From UBA8296 sp031581145 (GTDB taxonomy: Bacteria > Bacteroidota > Rhodothermia > Balneolales > Balneolaceae), in assembly GCA_031581145.1 (NCBI GenBank), contig JAVLBP010000006.1:1-64000 (forward strand): DNA of 64,000 nt, given 5' to 3'. The notes under the pieces are model-generated. The model was not told the origin of the DNA and did no database searches. It saw only the letters and a list, made by a program, of their open reading frames with translations. Below, piece after piece: positions 15,879-24,310 of this stretch (within the stretch, counting starts at the first letter, position 1; each line of letters starts with the position of its first letter). Position numbers and translations under genes: made by a program.

Positions 15879-16927
15879 GGGTTTGTGCAGTCATCCCATG
15901 TTTCCAGGAAGAGCTTAGAAGCTCGGCACTAGAAGTACTCACCAAATCGACTGAGATTGCTGCCTCATCAGGGGGTCGTGTCGAAGCGTGGCTTGTTGGG
16001 CCTACTGCCGAGAGACATTCCTTAAAAGCTGCGCAATATGGTGCGTCGACTCTACGAATCATCGACCTAGATGTAGATTCCAAGGCTAATGGTGTCAGGG
16101 TCTCCCTTGGCCGTCGGATCGTCGATGCTGTGGAGAGGCTCATGAGCCAATCGTCACCGGAAGGAGCTAATGGGGCTTCCTCAGTGCCTTCCACAGTGCC
16201 CTCCTCAGTGCCTTCCTCAAGCCCTACCCTATTACTTTTCGATAATACCGAGCTCACAAAAGACGTTCTTGGTGCCTGTGGTGCGCGCCTGGATGCCCCC
16301 GTCATTGCCGATGTCGTCGATCTCTCATGGGATGGTCACAGGTGCATTGCACAACGGCCTACATATGCCTCTAAGGTGATGTCCACCGTCCATGCAGAAG
16401 CCCCCACTATTCTTTGTTCGATACGAGCAGGACTGTTTGAGCCTGTCGAAAAGCCCGTGGACGCGGCTAGCCATCACTACGAATCACCCAAAAGCGACCT
16501 TTTGGGTCAAGTGCTCAAAGAACTTGTGGCGCCAGACGGCGACACTGTCGATTTAACAGAGGCACCTATCATCCTAGGGGTCGGGCGGGGCGTTGCAGAT
16601 GAGGCTGGTAAAGACCTCGTGGCAAAGCTTGCAACCTTAATTGGAGGCGAAATTGCCATTTCACGAGCCCATTTTGAATCAGGGATGTATTCACATACCC
16701 TTTTGGTTGGGCAAAGTGGTAAAGTAGTAGCGCCTCGTTTGTATCTTGCACTTGGAATCTCTGGCTCCATCCAACATGTGGCGGGCATGTCTGAGAGTCA
16801 TACCATTATCGCCATTAACAAGGACCCTGAAGCACCTATTTTTGAGCTTGCCGATCTTGGCATTGTTGGCGATCTCTACCAGATTCTCCCTGCGTTGATC
16901 GATGCGTTAGAGTCCACCACTGTTTAA
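15875..16927 (+). CDS. etfA: electron transfer flavoprotein, alpha subunit
   Basis: 350 residues. The N-terminal domain pairs with EtfB. The C-terminal FAD domain is highly conserved: GVGRGVADE, GGEIAISRAHFE, LVGQSGKVVAPRLYLALGIS, GSIQHVAGM, IIAINKDPEAPIFELADLGI and VGDLYQILP. A low-complexity stretch near 100-118 (SSVPSTVPSSVPSS) comes from a short tandem repeat at about 16179-16222 and sits in a surface loop. It is coupled to etfB by ATGA and followed 30 bp later by the acyl-CoA dehydrogenase that probably donates its electrons. Confidence 0.93.
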   Translation: MRVCAVIPCFQEELRSSALEVLTKSTEIAASSGGRVEAWLVGPTAERHSLKAAQYGASTLRIIDLDVDSKANGVRVSLGRRIVDAVERLMSQSSPEGANGASSVPSTVPSSVPSSSPTLLLFDNTELTKDVLGACGARLDAPVIADVVDLSWDGHRCIAQRPTYASKVMSTVHAEAPTILCSIRAGLFEPVEKPVDAASHHYESPKSDLLGQVLKELVAPDGDTVDLTEAPIILGVGRGVADEAGKDLVAKLATLIGGEIAISRAHFESGMYSHTLLVGQSGKVVAPRLYLALGISGSIQHVAGMSESHTIIAINKDPEAPIFELADLGIVGDLYQILPALIDALESTTV

Positions 16928-16957
16928 CGATTAGACTAATGATTAGAATCACCGAGT

Positions 16958-18142
16958 ATGTTTAATATTCACGACCCTTACCTATTTGAGGATGAGCTAG
17001 CCGAAGATGATCGCATGATCATGGAGGCGGCACGGGAGTATTGCCAAGCTAATTTGGAACCAAGGGCACTTCGGGGAAATCAAGATGAGATCTTTGACCC
17101 AGCGATTCCGAAAGAGATGGCCAACATGGGATTGCTGGGTGCGTCCATTTCTGAGGAGTATGGAGGTGGCGGCGCGAGCCAAACAGCCTATGGGCTTATT
17201 GCTCGAGAGGTTGAGCGAGTAGATTCAGGGTACCGCAGCTTTATGTCGGTGCAATCAAGTTTGGTGATGATGCCGCTTGAAAAGTTTGGCACTGAGGAGC
17301 AAAAGAAGCAGTATCTCCCCAAGCTTGCGAGCGCTGACATGATTGGTTGTTTTGGGTTAACCGAACCCGATCATGGATCGGATCCAAGCTCGATGGTGAC
17401 ACGAGCGGTCCCAACAGAGGGTGGATGGGTATTGAATGGTGCCAAAACCTGGATTACAAACTCTCCCATTGCTGACGTGGCCATTGTGTGGGCAAAGGTG
17501 AAGGAAGAGGACAAAGATGTCATTCGAGGATTTATTGTGGAAACGTCTTGGAAAGGGGTGTCAACCCCACATATTAAAGACAAAATGTCTTTGCGCGCTT
17601 CCGAAACAGGGGAGCTTGTTTTTCAGGATGTCTTTGTCCCCGAGACACATATGTTTCCTGAAATTCGTGGGTTAAAAGGGCCTTTTACGTGCCTTAATTC
17701 TGCACGATATGGGATTGCTTGGGGGACGGTCGGCGCCGCAGAATTTTGTTATGAACGCTCCCGGGCCTACACGGGGGAGCGCAAACAGTTTGGCCAACCC
17801 CTAGCGGCCAATCAATTGCCTCAAACCAAACTTGCCAACATGCTCACCGATATTACCACCATGCAGATGCTTGCATGGCGCCTTGGTCAATTGCGTGATA
17901 CGGGCAAAGAAGACCCAGCGATGATTTCACTGGCCAAACGACATAATGTGGGCAAAGCGTTGGATATTGCAAGAGTTGCTCGCGATATGCATGGCGGTAA
18001 TGGGGTGACGGGGGATTACCGGGTGATTCACCATGTCATGAACCTTGAATCGGTCAAAACCTATGAAGGCACCCATGACATTCATGGGCTCATTTTGGGT
18101 CGAGAAATCACCGGGATTCAGGCATTTGTACCCAAAGGATAA
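16958..18142 (+). CDS. gcdH: acyl-CoA dehydrogenase, glutaryl-CoA dehydrogenase type
   Basis: 394 residues. FAD and substrate motifs are CFGLTEPDHGSDP, WITNSPIADVAIVWAK, NSARYGIAWGTVGAAEFC and RKQFGQPLAANQLPQTKLA. The active-site Glu370 is in YEGTHDIH. The motifs YRSFMSVQSSLVMMPL and ARDMHGGNGV fit glutaryl-CoA dehydrogenase better than straight-chain enzymes. The likely reaction is glutaryl-CoA to crotonyl-CoA and CO2 in lysine/tryptophan breakdown, with electrons passed to the adjacent EtfAB. The thiolase at 24311 could serve the same catabolic route. Substrate specificity is inferred from motifs and context. Confidence 0.85.
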   Translation: MFNIHDPYLFEDELAEDDRMIMEAAREYCQANLEPRALRGNQDEIFDPAIPKEMANMGLLGASISEEYGGGGASQTAYGLIAREVERVDSGYRSFMSVQSSLVMMPLEKFGTEEQKKQYLPKLASADMIGCFGLTEPDHGSDPSSMVTRAVPTEGGWVLNGAKTWITNSPIADVAIVWAKVKEEDKDVIRGFIVETSWKGVSTPHIKDKMSLRASETGELVFQDVFVPETHMFPEIRGLKGPFTCLNSARYGIAWGTVGAAEFCYERSRAYTGERKQFGQPLAANQLPQTKLANMLTDITTMQMLAWRLGQLRDTGKEDPAMISLAKRHNVGKALDIARVARDMHGGNGVTGDYRVIHHVMNLESVKTYEGTHDIHGLILGREITGIQAFVPKG

Positions 18143-18164
18143 GAAAGGTTTCTTGATATGTAAG

Positions 18165-18200
18165 TTGTATGTGTTTAGTTTTGTGTATATATTTTACACA
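18165..18200 (+). promoter_or_regulatory. lexA promoter overlapped by a palindrome; predicted leaderless start
   Basis: TTGTAT (18165-18170), a 17-bp spacer and TATATT (18188-18193) form a promoter whose expected start falls at about 18200, the A of the lexA ATG. A perfect inverted repeat, TGTGTA-N7-TACACA (18182-18200), covers the -10 box and ends on that A. This is a strong candidate LexA operator for autorepression. The motif differs from the E. coli CTGT-N8-ACAG and Bacillus GAAC-N4-GTTC boxes. Confidence 0.6.
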
Positions 18201-18871
18201 TGGACTCAGTACAACTCACAAAAAAGCAACGCCAGTTCCTCGATTTTATCTTGGCTTACAGAGAGCATTATAATGTATGGCCAACATATCGCGAGATCGC
18301 CGAAGAGTTTGGCTTTAAGTCACCCAATAGTGTAACGCAAAATATCCAAGCCCTTACACGTAAGGAGGTGTTGGTTCGCACCCGCGATGATGAGTATGAC
18401 CTTAATCCTGAATGGGCACGTAAACATGGATTACAAAGCGGACTTGATGACGCCGAGGGAATCCCTGTTCGTGGACTAATTGCGGCTGGGTTGATGCAGG
18501 AGGCCGTTGAGGCAGATCTTGGACAGGTCACCATGGAGCATTTGTTCCCAAATAAGGATAAGGTGTTTGCACTTCGAGTCTCAGGTATGAGTATGCAAGA
18601 CGAAGGGATTTTTGACGGCGATTTTGTCTTGATTACCGAAGGATCACTAGGCAATGGCGAGATTGGCGCTGTGATGTACGACGGAGAGACGACGCTCAAG
18701 CGAGTGTACAAAGAACCATCAGGTCTTCGCCTCGTCGCCGCAAACGATGAGTTTGATGATATTGAGCTCACACCACGTGAGGCAGAGGAAGTGACGATTA
18801 TCGGAGGGTATGTCGGTCATGTAAACCGATCAGGATTCTTCCGAGCTCCCGATAGACGAACCATCCACTAA
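18200..18871 (+). CDS. lexA: LexA repressor
   Basis: 223 residues. A winged helix-turn-helix (about 1-65) begins QLTKKQRQFLDFILAYREHY and contains PTYREIAEEFGFKSPNSVTQN. The S24 peptidase domain has the self-cleavage Ala96-Gly97 in LIAAGL, nucleophile Ser131 in GMSMQDEGI and general base Lys167 in TTLKRVY. It represses SOS genes and is cleaved on RecA activation. The linker is a little longer than in E. coli. Most Bacteroidia lack LexA while Balneolota/Rhodothermota often keep it, which supports the taxon guess. The last 42 bases overlap a possible small gene on the other strand. Confidence 0.96.
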   Translation: MDSVQLTKKQRQFLDFILAYREHYNVWPTYREIAEEFGFKSPNSVTQNIQALTRKEVLVRTRDDEYDLNPEWARKHGLQSGLDDAEGIPVRGLIAAGLMQEAVEADLGQVTMEHLFPNKDKVFALRVSGMSMQDEGIFDGDFVLITEGSLGNGEIGAVMYDGETTLKRVYKEPSGLRLVAANDEFDDIELTPREAEEVTIIGGYVGHVNRSGFFRAPDRRTIH

Positions 18872-19033
18872 TTTAGCCTGCTCTTTTTCTGGCCTAGTGA
18901 TGTAAGCATTACGCTCGGGGATGGCATCGTGCAACTGAGAGTCCTTGATCCATGCTCTTCCTCCATCGTGCTTGAGCTTGCGTCGGTTTTTGAGGTGCTT
19001 GGCTTGCTCATGGATATCAATTTTATCTTTCAC
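18830..19033 (-). CDS. possible small hydrophilic protein
   Basis: A 67-codon frame with a GTG start occupies most of the 294-bp gap between lexA and rplU and overlaps the lexA 3' end by 42 bp. The product is very polar and basic at first (MKDKIDIHEQAKHLKNRRKL) and Ser/Glu-rich at the end; the last 14 codons lie in the overlap. No domain is recognised. It could be a real small gene, since otherwise this would be one of the longest gaps in a very compact region, or it could be chance. Its start faces the rplU promoter. Confidence 0.35.
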   Translation of the reverse strand: MKDKIDIHEQAKHLKNRRKLKHDGGRAWIKDSQLHDAIPERNAYITRPEKEQAKLVDGSSIGSSEES

Positions 19034-19045
19034 GGGATTCGTATC

Positions 19046-19074
19046 TTGAACTTTCAGGTGAATGGTTTTATATT
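19046..19074 (+). promoter_or_regulatory. rplU-rpmA promoter
   Basis: TTGAAC (19046-19051), a 17-bp spacer and TATATT (19069-19074). The predicted leader to the rplU ATG at 19166 is about 85 nt, room for an r-protein leader structure, but I see no strong hairpin in it. The same -10 hexamer and spacer length occur upstream of parD and lexA. Confidence 0.5.
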
Positions 19075-19165
19075 ATTAGGCTAAGATAAGTTGATTTTGA
19101 AGCGATGAAAAATGTTCAACGTGCAATCAACACCAACGTGTCAGTAAGATTATTTACGCAACATT

Positions 19166-19477
19166 ATGTACGCAATTGTTAAAATTGGTGGACATCAGTA
19201 CAAAGTTCGTGAGAACGAGACGATTTTTGTCAACAAATTGAATACTGAAGAAACAACGGTCACCTTTGATGATGTCTATCTTGTCTCTGATGAGAAAGGC
19301 AAAGTAAGTGTTGGCACGCCAACAGTTAAAGGTGCAAGCGTCAAGGCGGCAATCACTGACAATTTGAAAGCTGACAAAGTGATTGTCTTTAAAAAGAAAC
19401 GACGCAAAGGATACCAGAAAAAAAATGGGTTCCGTCAGTCTATCACACAATTAGATATTCAGAAAATTACATCGTAA
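19166..19477 (+). CDS. rplU: 50S ribosomal protein L21
   Basis: 103 residues, standard length. MYAIVKIGGHQYKVRENETI at the start and VIVFKKKRRKGYQKKNGFRQ near the end are the L21 signatures; the latter is the 23S rRNA-binding basic stretch. It is the first gene of the conserved rplU-rpmA pair. Confidence 0.98.
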   Translation: MYAIVKIGGHQYKVRENETIFVNKLNTEETTVTFDDVYLVSDEKGKVSVGTPTVKGASVKAAITDNLKADKVIVFKKKRRKGYQKKNGFRQSITQLDIQKITS

Positions 19478-19504
19478 TACGATTTGAACTAAAGGAGACA
19501 ACTC

Positions 19505-19756
19505 ATGGCACATAAGAAAGGTCAAGGTTCTACCAAAAACGGTCGCGATTCTGAATCTAAACGTCTTGGCGTGAAGAAATTTGGTGGCGAGACTGTGCGC
19601 GCTGGAAATATTCTTGTTCGTCAACGCGGGACAAAATACCATCCAGGACTTAATGTGGGCATTGGTGGCGACGATACCCTTTTTGCGCTTGAAAATGGCA
19701 CTGTGACATTCTCTGATCGCGGCGGCAAGAAGCTTGTCAACATCGACCCTGCTTAA
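19505..19756 (+). CDS. rpmA: 50S ribosomal protein L27
   Basis: 83 residues. AHKKGQGSTKNGRDSESKRL at the N terminus reaches toward the peptidyl-transferase centre; VRQRGTKYHPGLNVGIGGDD and TLFALENG follow. There is no N-terminal extension of the kind cleaved in Firmicutes. An AAGGAG Shine-Dalgarno sits 8 bp before the ATG, one of the few clear ribosome-binding sites in the window. It lies 27 bp after rplU. Confidence 0.98.
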   Translation: MAHKKGQGSTKNGRDSESKRLGVKKFGGETVRAGNILVRQRGTKYHPGLNVGIGGDDTLFALENGTVTFSDRGGKKLVNIDPA

Positions 19757-19776
19757 CACCGCTCGGAAGGCACCTC

Positions 19777-20466
19777 ATGTTTGAGCTACCCGGCCTTCCC
19801 CATCTTAGCGCAGGAACGCTTTTCTGTATTGGTCGCAACTACATTGACCACGCGAAGGAACTAGACAATCCAGTTCCATCCCAACCTTTAGTGTTTCTTA
19901 AGTCGAGAAACACCCTGGTCTATCCTAGCCCTGACGCTGAAATCTTGCTCCCTTCTGAATCTTCTGATGTTCATCATGAGGTTGAATTAGTTCTCGCAAT
20001 CGGAGAGCCACTTCACCATGCCACCGAAGAAGAAGCTTTTGAGGCAATCGCTGGAGTCGCCGTAGGAATCGACTGCACGGCCAGAGATCTTCAGTCTAAG
20101 GCCAAAGAGAAAGGACACCCTTGGACGCTTGCTAAAGGGTTCCACACGTTTTCTCCCATTGGTGAGTTTGTACCTTTTGACCAATTAGGGGCGCATCATG
20201 TCACGGATCTGTCTTCATTGACGATTTCCTGCTCCGTGAACGGCGAGCAGCGTCAGATCGGCTCGGTGTCGGATATGATTTTTAGCCCTGTCACGTTGAT
20301 CCAATACGTCTCGACCATTTGTCCTCTGGTCCCAGGTGATGTACTTTTCACGGGTACACCCGCTGGTGTCGCTAGGCTTCAAGCTGGTGACACACTTCAA
20401 GCAACCCTCCATGAAACTTCATCCACCCTTTCCCTTGATGTCGTACATGCCCCCATGGGTGAGTAA
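19777..20466 (+). CDS. fumarylacetoacetate hydrolase family protein
   Basis: 229 residues, the size of the short FAHD1/YcgM-like group. IGRNYIDHAKELDNPVPSQP, PLVFLKSRNTL, the metal-binding VHHEVELVLAIG (Glu residues), DCTARDLQSKAKEKGHPWT, KGFHTFSPIG and the closing LFTGTPAGV are all present. Members are Mg-dependent acylpyruvate hydrolases or oxaloacetate decarboxylases/tautomerases; the substrate here is not set by sequence. It is 20 bp after rpmA, and the next gene starts inside its 3' end. Confidence 0.88.
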   Translation: MFELPGLPHLSAGTLFCIGRNYIDHAKELDNPVPSQPLVFLKSRNTLVYPSPDAEILLPSESSDVHHEVELVLAIGEPLHHATEEEAFEAIAGVAVGIDCTARDLQSKAKEKGHPWTLAKGFHTFSPIGEFVPFDQLGAHHVTDLSSLTISCSVNGEQRQIGSVSDMIFSPVTLIQYVSTICPLVPGDVLFTGTPAGVARLQAGDTLQATLHETSSTLSLDVVHAPMGE

Positions 20467-22396
20467 TGTTGTTCAGGTTGGGCGTTTAGCCAACTTCGCC
20501 ATTGTTGGATTCATTATCGCGCTTACAATAGCAACAGGTTCAACTGCCAATGGTCAGACCCTTGACTCGCGCGGCGCTGAAACACCTACCAATGCTCAAC
20601 AATCTGCGACGACACCCCATCCTTCATGGATGACACCTGGGGCTACGTATGCATGGCCCACCACGGCCAGCACCTACCTTACCTCGACCTTTGCAGAAAC
20701 ACGTAGCGCTCATCTACACTCTGCCATTGATATTTCCACCCGAGCTGAGGAAGGCCATCCAGTCCTTGCGGCACGAGATGGTGTTGTCTCTCGCATCATG
20801 ATGTCTCCATTTGGCTATGGCAATGCGTTAATGTTAACTCATGAAGATGGGAGCCACACACTTTATGCACACTTATCCCATTTCACGGAAGAGATTCAAG
20901 CCCTAGGCGATCGCATGAGGATGCCTTCCCTACAAACAGATCTGGACTATTATCCACCACCACAGCGACAAATCCGTGTGAGCAAAGGGGAGCGCATTGG
21001 GTTTTCAGGCTCCACAGGTGTTGGGCCTCCCCACCTACACTTTGAAGTTCGCTCTCCTGGAGGCGTCCCTATTAACCCCCTTTTAGTTCCCCTTGAGGCT
21101 CCTCTCCGCGACGGTCTTGCACCCGTTTTTTCTTCATTATATGCAGAATTCCTAGATGCAGAGCTCTTGGATGCAGAGCTCTATGATGCAGGGAATCCAC
21201 CAGCACCCACACGTTTGGGTGATCAATTTTTGGACCTGCGCACAAAGGATCGCAAAATGATTGTTGTTCCAACCCAAAAAGCCCGTTTAAGACTCTCTGT
21301 GGATGTATTTGACCAAGCCGAAGGGGGCGCCAACGTCTATGCCGTCTATCGGTTGCGGTTGATGGAAGATGGCGAGGTATTATTTGAGTCACGTGCTGAT
21401 TCATTCACCTTTGGTCAAACAGCTGATATGGTCGCGGATCGACATCATGGCCTTCTTCGATCTGGGTACGGAGGGTATCAGCGGTTGCATGTGTTGCCGT
21501 CCAACCGGTTTGAGATGTACCCAACCACTTTGGGTGCAGACGACCTTGTGCTTGACGGAGACCATGGATCTCATCGAGAGTTCACCCTAGAAGCTGAGGA
21601 TTTTCGGGGGAATGTGAGCCGTGTATCGGTGGAAGTATTGCATGACTCCACGCGTCAATGGGCTGAGTGGAAGAATCAAGACAAAGGATTGGATCGGTGG
21701 CGTCTGGATTCATTACGAGCAGCATGGCTTGACTCTATGCCCTCATCTTTAGTAGAGCACATGACTGTGGATACCGTATTACAAGGCAATAAACGACATG
21801 TCATAGCCTCTGTGGATGAGCGATTTGTGGTGTCTATCCCACCAGACGCATTGATCGAACCGACGCGGATCCATTTTACTAGCTTCGCAAGCGATAGCGC
21901 TTATCATGTGCTCATGCACTCTGCCCCGACTGGATTTCGACATCGAGCCGATGTACGCGTTTATGGTGATAATGGTGTTGCCGATTCTACCGTTGGGCTT
22001 GCATGGGTTGGCTTTGACCCACCAAGAGGGGGCGTAACCCTCTCCCCTATGGGGGTAACTCATGCGGGGCGAGCATTGGCAACCACCACGCGTGATTTTT
22101 GGTCGTTACAAACGATCAGGGATGTGTCATCTCCCGAATTAAAAACGATCCACATGCGACAGCACCCAGTGATTGGACGCACCGTTTCATTCTTAATTAA
22201 AGAAGAAAGCCCCCTGGATTTGAGCTCCGTGAAGATGCGGCAAAATGACCGAGATGTCCTTCCTATTTATGACTTTGAGGATGATTCTTTTACAGCATAT
22301 CACCCCAACTTAAACACCAAGTCTGGCGATACCTTTACCCTCGAGCTGAAGGATCAACATGGGCATCATAACTCATTTCAATGGGTTGTGCCCTAA
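20447..22396 (+). CDS. secreted M23-family metallopeptidase (LytM-like)
   Basis: 649 residues from the ATG at 20447. GTG 20459 is also possible; further-upstream starts lie well inside the FAH gene. A signal peptide with core FAIVGFIIALTIATGSTANG is followed by an M23 domain (about 75-210) with HLHSAIDIS (His91, Asp95) and PPHLHFEV (His196, His198), the zinc and catalytic residues. The rest (210-649) has Ig-like beta-rich segments without a recognised name. Such enzymes cut peptidoglycan cross-bridges. A repeat-derived LDAELLDAELYDAG lies near residue 237, from a 15-bp tandem repeat at 21151-21190. Confidence 0.85.
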   Translation: MPPWVSNVVQVGRLANFAIVGFIIALTIATGSTANGQTLDSRGAETPTNAQQSATTPHPSWMTPGATYAWPTTASTYLTSTFAETRSAHLHSAIDISTRAEEGHPVLAARDGVVSRIMMSPFGYGNALMLTHEDGSHTLYAHLSHFTEEIQALGDRMRMPSLQTDLDYYPPPQRQIRVSKGERIGFSGSTGVGPPHLHFEVRSPGGVPINPLLVPLEAPLRDGLAPVFSSLYAEFLDAELLDAELYDAGNPPAPTRLGDQFLDLRTKDRKMIVVPTQKARLRLSVDVFDQAEGGANVYAVYRLRLMEDGEVLFESRADSFTFGQTADMVADRHHGLLRSGYGGYQRLHVLPSNRFEMYPTTLGADDLVLDGDHGSHREFTLEAEDFRGNVSRVSVEVLHDSTRQWAEWKNQDKGLDRWRLDSLRAAWLDSMPSSLVEHMTVDTVLQGNKRHVIASVDERFVVSIPPDALIEPTRIHFTSFASDSAYHVLMHSAPTGFRHRADVRVYGDNGVADSTVGLAWVGFDPPRGGVTLSPMGVTHAGRALATTTRDFWSLQTIRDVSSPELKTIHMRQHPVIGRTVSFLIKEESPLDLSSVKMRQNDRDVLPIYDFEDDSFTAYHPNLNTKSGDTFTLELKDQHGHHNSFQWVVP

Positions 22397-22446
22397 GTGG
22401 GTTGTGTCGTAAGTGGTATACCGTAAGAACAGAGCTGGTATAACTG

Positions 22447-22830
22447 CTATGCTGGCACCTCAGCAATCATAGAAATTTCCACACGTACTTCTTTAGGCAG
22501 TGTTTTGACCGCAACGGTTTCACGAGCAGGGGGGATATCACCAAAACTCTTGGCATAGATCTCATTTACGGTAGCAAAATCACCCATATCCGCGAGAAAA
22601 ATGGAGCATTTTATAGCATGATCGAACGAAGATCCTGCAGTTTCAAGAACCGCGCCTAGATTTTTCATCACCTGATGTGTCTGTTCTTCGATCGTTTCTC
22701 CCACCAACGTCATCGTTTTAGGGTCAAAAGGGATTTGTCCCGAAATATAGGCCAAGCCGTTATGAATAATGGCTTGGGAGTATGGACCTATCGCAGCGGG
22801 GGCGTCGTCGGTGTGTATCGCTTTTTTCAT
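22447..22830 (-). CDS. ridA: RidA family enamine/imine deaminase
   Basis: 127 residues. It opens AIHTDDAPAAIGPYSQAIIH with GLAYISGQIPFDP; LVGETIEEQTHQVMKNLGAV and PPARETVAVKTLPKEVRVEI follow. The conserved Arg in PPARET and Glu in RVEISMIA form the carboxylate-binding active site. RidA hydrolyses 2-aminoacrylate and other enamines made by PLP enzymes such as threonine dehydratase. Its start codon lies in a 17-bp tandem duplication that creates two small upstream frames. It is convergent with the M23 gene across a 50-bp gap with no terminator. Confidence 0.94.
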   Translation of the reverse strand: MKKAIHTDDAPAAIGPYSQAIIHNGLAYISGQIPFDPKTMTLVGETIEEQTHQVMKNLGAVLETAGSSFDHAIKCSIFLADMGDFATVNEIYAKSFGDIPPARETVAVKTLPKEVRVEISMIAEVPA

Positions 22831-22870
22831 GTGTTCTTGTTTTTCATGTGTTCTGGCTCCAATTTTTCAT
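22823..22870 (-). repeat. 17-bp duplication at the ridA start with two chained mini-ORFs
   Basis: tttttcatgtgttcttg (22823-22839) is repeated as tttttcatgtgttctgg (22840-22856), and a third tttttcat ends at 22870. On the minus strand this gives ATG at 22870 (8 codons, MKNWSQNT), whose TGA overlaps the ATG at 22847 (6 codons, MKNKNT), whose TGA in turn overlaps the ridA ATG at 22830. All three starts share the context CATGAAAAA. Confidence 0.7.
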
Positions 22871-22898
22871 GGCTCTATCAGGTTGGGTAACATACGAG

Positions 22899-22929
22899 TT
22901 GGAACTCATCTTGACCACCATTTATTTTG
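22899..22929 (+). promoter_or_regulatory. possible promoter of the TPR lipoprotein gene
   Basis: TTG (22899-22901) and TATTTTG (22923-22929) with 21 bp between approximate the Bacteroidota consensus TTTG-N19/21-TAnnTTTG. The expected leader to the ATG at 22993 is about 57 nt. Support is from motif and spacing only. Confidence 0.3.
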
Positions 22930-22992
22930 TGAATTCTACGGTCAAATCCTACCTTTCAATCCTACAATTAATTTGATTGAAAATTCACTCTC

Positions 22993-24303
22993 ATGAAATC
23001 TTTTTCACTCCTCTCACCGCTTGCTGTAGCCATTCTGCTTGTTGGATGTACCACTGTGAGTCCACTCGTTAAAGAAACGCAAGATAATATCGGTACCGGC
23101 AATTATGAGGCCGCCCTTGAATCCGCCGAACTAGCCATCGAAGAAAATCCTACAAATGGTCTCGGTCAGTATTATAAAGCTGTAGCGCTCGGGTCTATTG
23201 GTCAAGAAACGGACCAAGTCGCTGCACGGCGTGGATATTACGCGGATGCCTTGTCAACTATGGAAGAAGCAAAGTCCCTATTTGACGCGTTAGAAGATCG
23301 CCCGGATGAGGCCGATAATACGGATAATGTACTCCGCTCCATTTGGGCAGATGAGCATAATAGTGCCGTAGAAATTTTGACGGTTGACTCCATTGCTGCG
23401 TCTTACGAAGACCCGAACCAAGTTGCTGTGGACCACTTACTCAACGCTACCAAGTTGGCACCCGACAGTGTAATTTCGCACTCCGTTCTTTCTTCAGCAT
23501 ATTACCGCACAGGAGATATCGCATCGGCAACTAATGCGTATGAAACCGTGATGGATTTGATTCCAACGCCCGAGGCAGATGATTACAACTATATGATTAA
23601 TCTCTTCTTAGCCTCACAGCGCTTTGAAGATGCACGAGATTTGGCAACAGAGGCTCAAAGTACGTTCCCTGATGATGAGCGATTTATTCAATATTTAGCC
23701 GACTCGTACCTCCAAACAGGAGAAACAGACAAGGCGATTGAGATTGTTGAAGATCTTATTGCCTCTGATCCTACCAACCCACAATATCGTCTCGTGTTGG
23801 GTACACAGGTCTATCAGACTGTAACAGAGCTTACAGATCAAATCAGTGAGATGTATGTGGAGCTTTATGACCAATCCCAAGCACTTAGTGGCCTCTCTGG
23901 TGATGCAAAAACTGAAGCGGAGGCTGCCCTTGCAGAGCTGCAAGAAGAGGCTGATGCATTGGAGGCAGAAATTGAGGGGTATACCGATCTTGCCATTGAA
24001 CAAGTCACTCGTGCCACAGAATTGGATCCAACGTCTTCAAACACGTTCAACATCTTAGGTGTAATTTATCAGAACAAATCGGCACTTTATTTCGAAAAGC
24101 GTAACAATACAGCCGATTATGACCTAGCCGACGAGTATGATGCACAGGCTCGTGAAGTTCTGGATTTGGCACGTGTAGCTTATGAAAAAGCAACCGAGCT
24201 CGATGGAGACAATCCTGAGTATTGGCAATCATTATTCCAAATCTACACGACGCTGAATATGCCCGAAAAGGCACAGGAAGCGATGGAAAAAGCCGGAATT
24301 TAA
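22993..24303 (+). CDS. tetratricopeptide-repeat lipoprotein
   Basis: 436 residues. The signal peptide SLLSPLAVAILLVGCTT carries a good lipobox (LVGC, Cys19). TPR units follow: NIGTGNYEAALESAELAIEE, SHSVLSSAYYRTGDIASATN, FIQYLADSYLQTGETDKAIE, and a C-terminal unit at about 390-430. A coiled-coil segment rich in Ala/Glu (about 285-335, AEAALAELQEEADALEAEIE) interrupts them. It is probably an outer-membrane-anchored scaffold. The sequence gives no partner. It stands alone between ridA (divergent) and the thiolase (8 bp downstream). Confidence 0.82.
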   Translation: MKSFSLLSPLAVAILLVGCTTVSPLVKETQDNIGTGNYEAALESAELAIEENPTNGLGQYYKAVALGSIGQETDQVAARRGYYADALSTMEEAKSLFDALEDRPDEADNTDNVLRSIWADEHNSAVEILTVDSIAASYEDPNQVAVDHLLNATKLAPDSVISHSVLSSAYYRTGDIASATNAYETVMDLIPTPEADDYNYMINLFLASQRFEDARDLATEAQSTFPDDERFIQYLADSYLQTGETDKAIEIVEDLIASDPTNPQYRLVLGTQVYQTVTELTDQISEMYVELYDQSQALSGLSGDAKTEAEAALAELQEEADALEAEIEGYTDLAIEQVTRATELDPTSSNTFNILGVIYQNKSALYFEKRNNTADYDLADEYDAQAREVLDLARVAYEKATELDGDNPEYWQSLFQIYTTLNMPEKAQEAMEKAGI

Positions 24304-24310
24304 TCGCTGC

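Noticed and set aside
20336..20446. Upstream starts of the M23 gene inside the FAH-family gene
   Set aside because: They add residues that are an out-of-frame reading of a conserved enzyme and would spoil the signal peptide.
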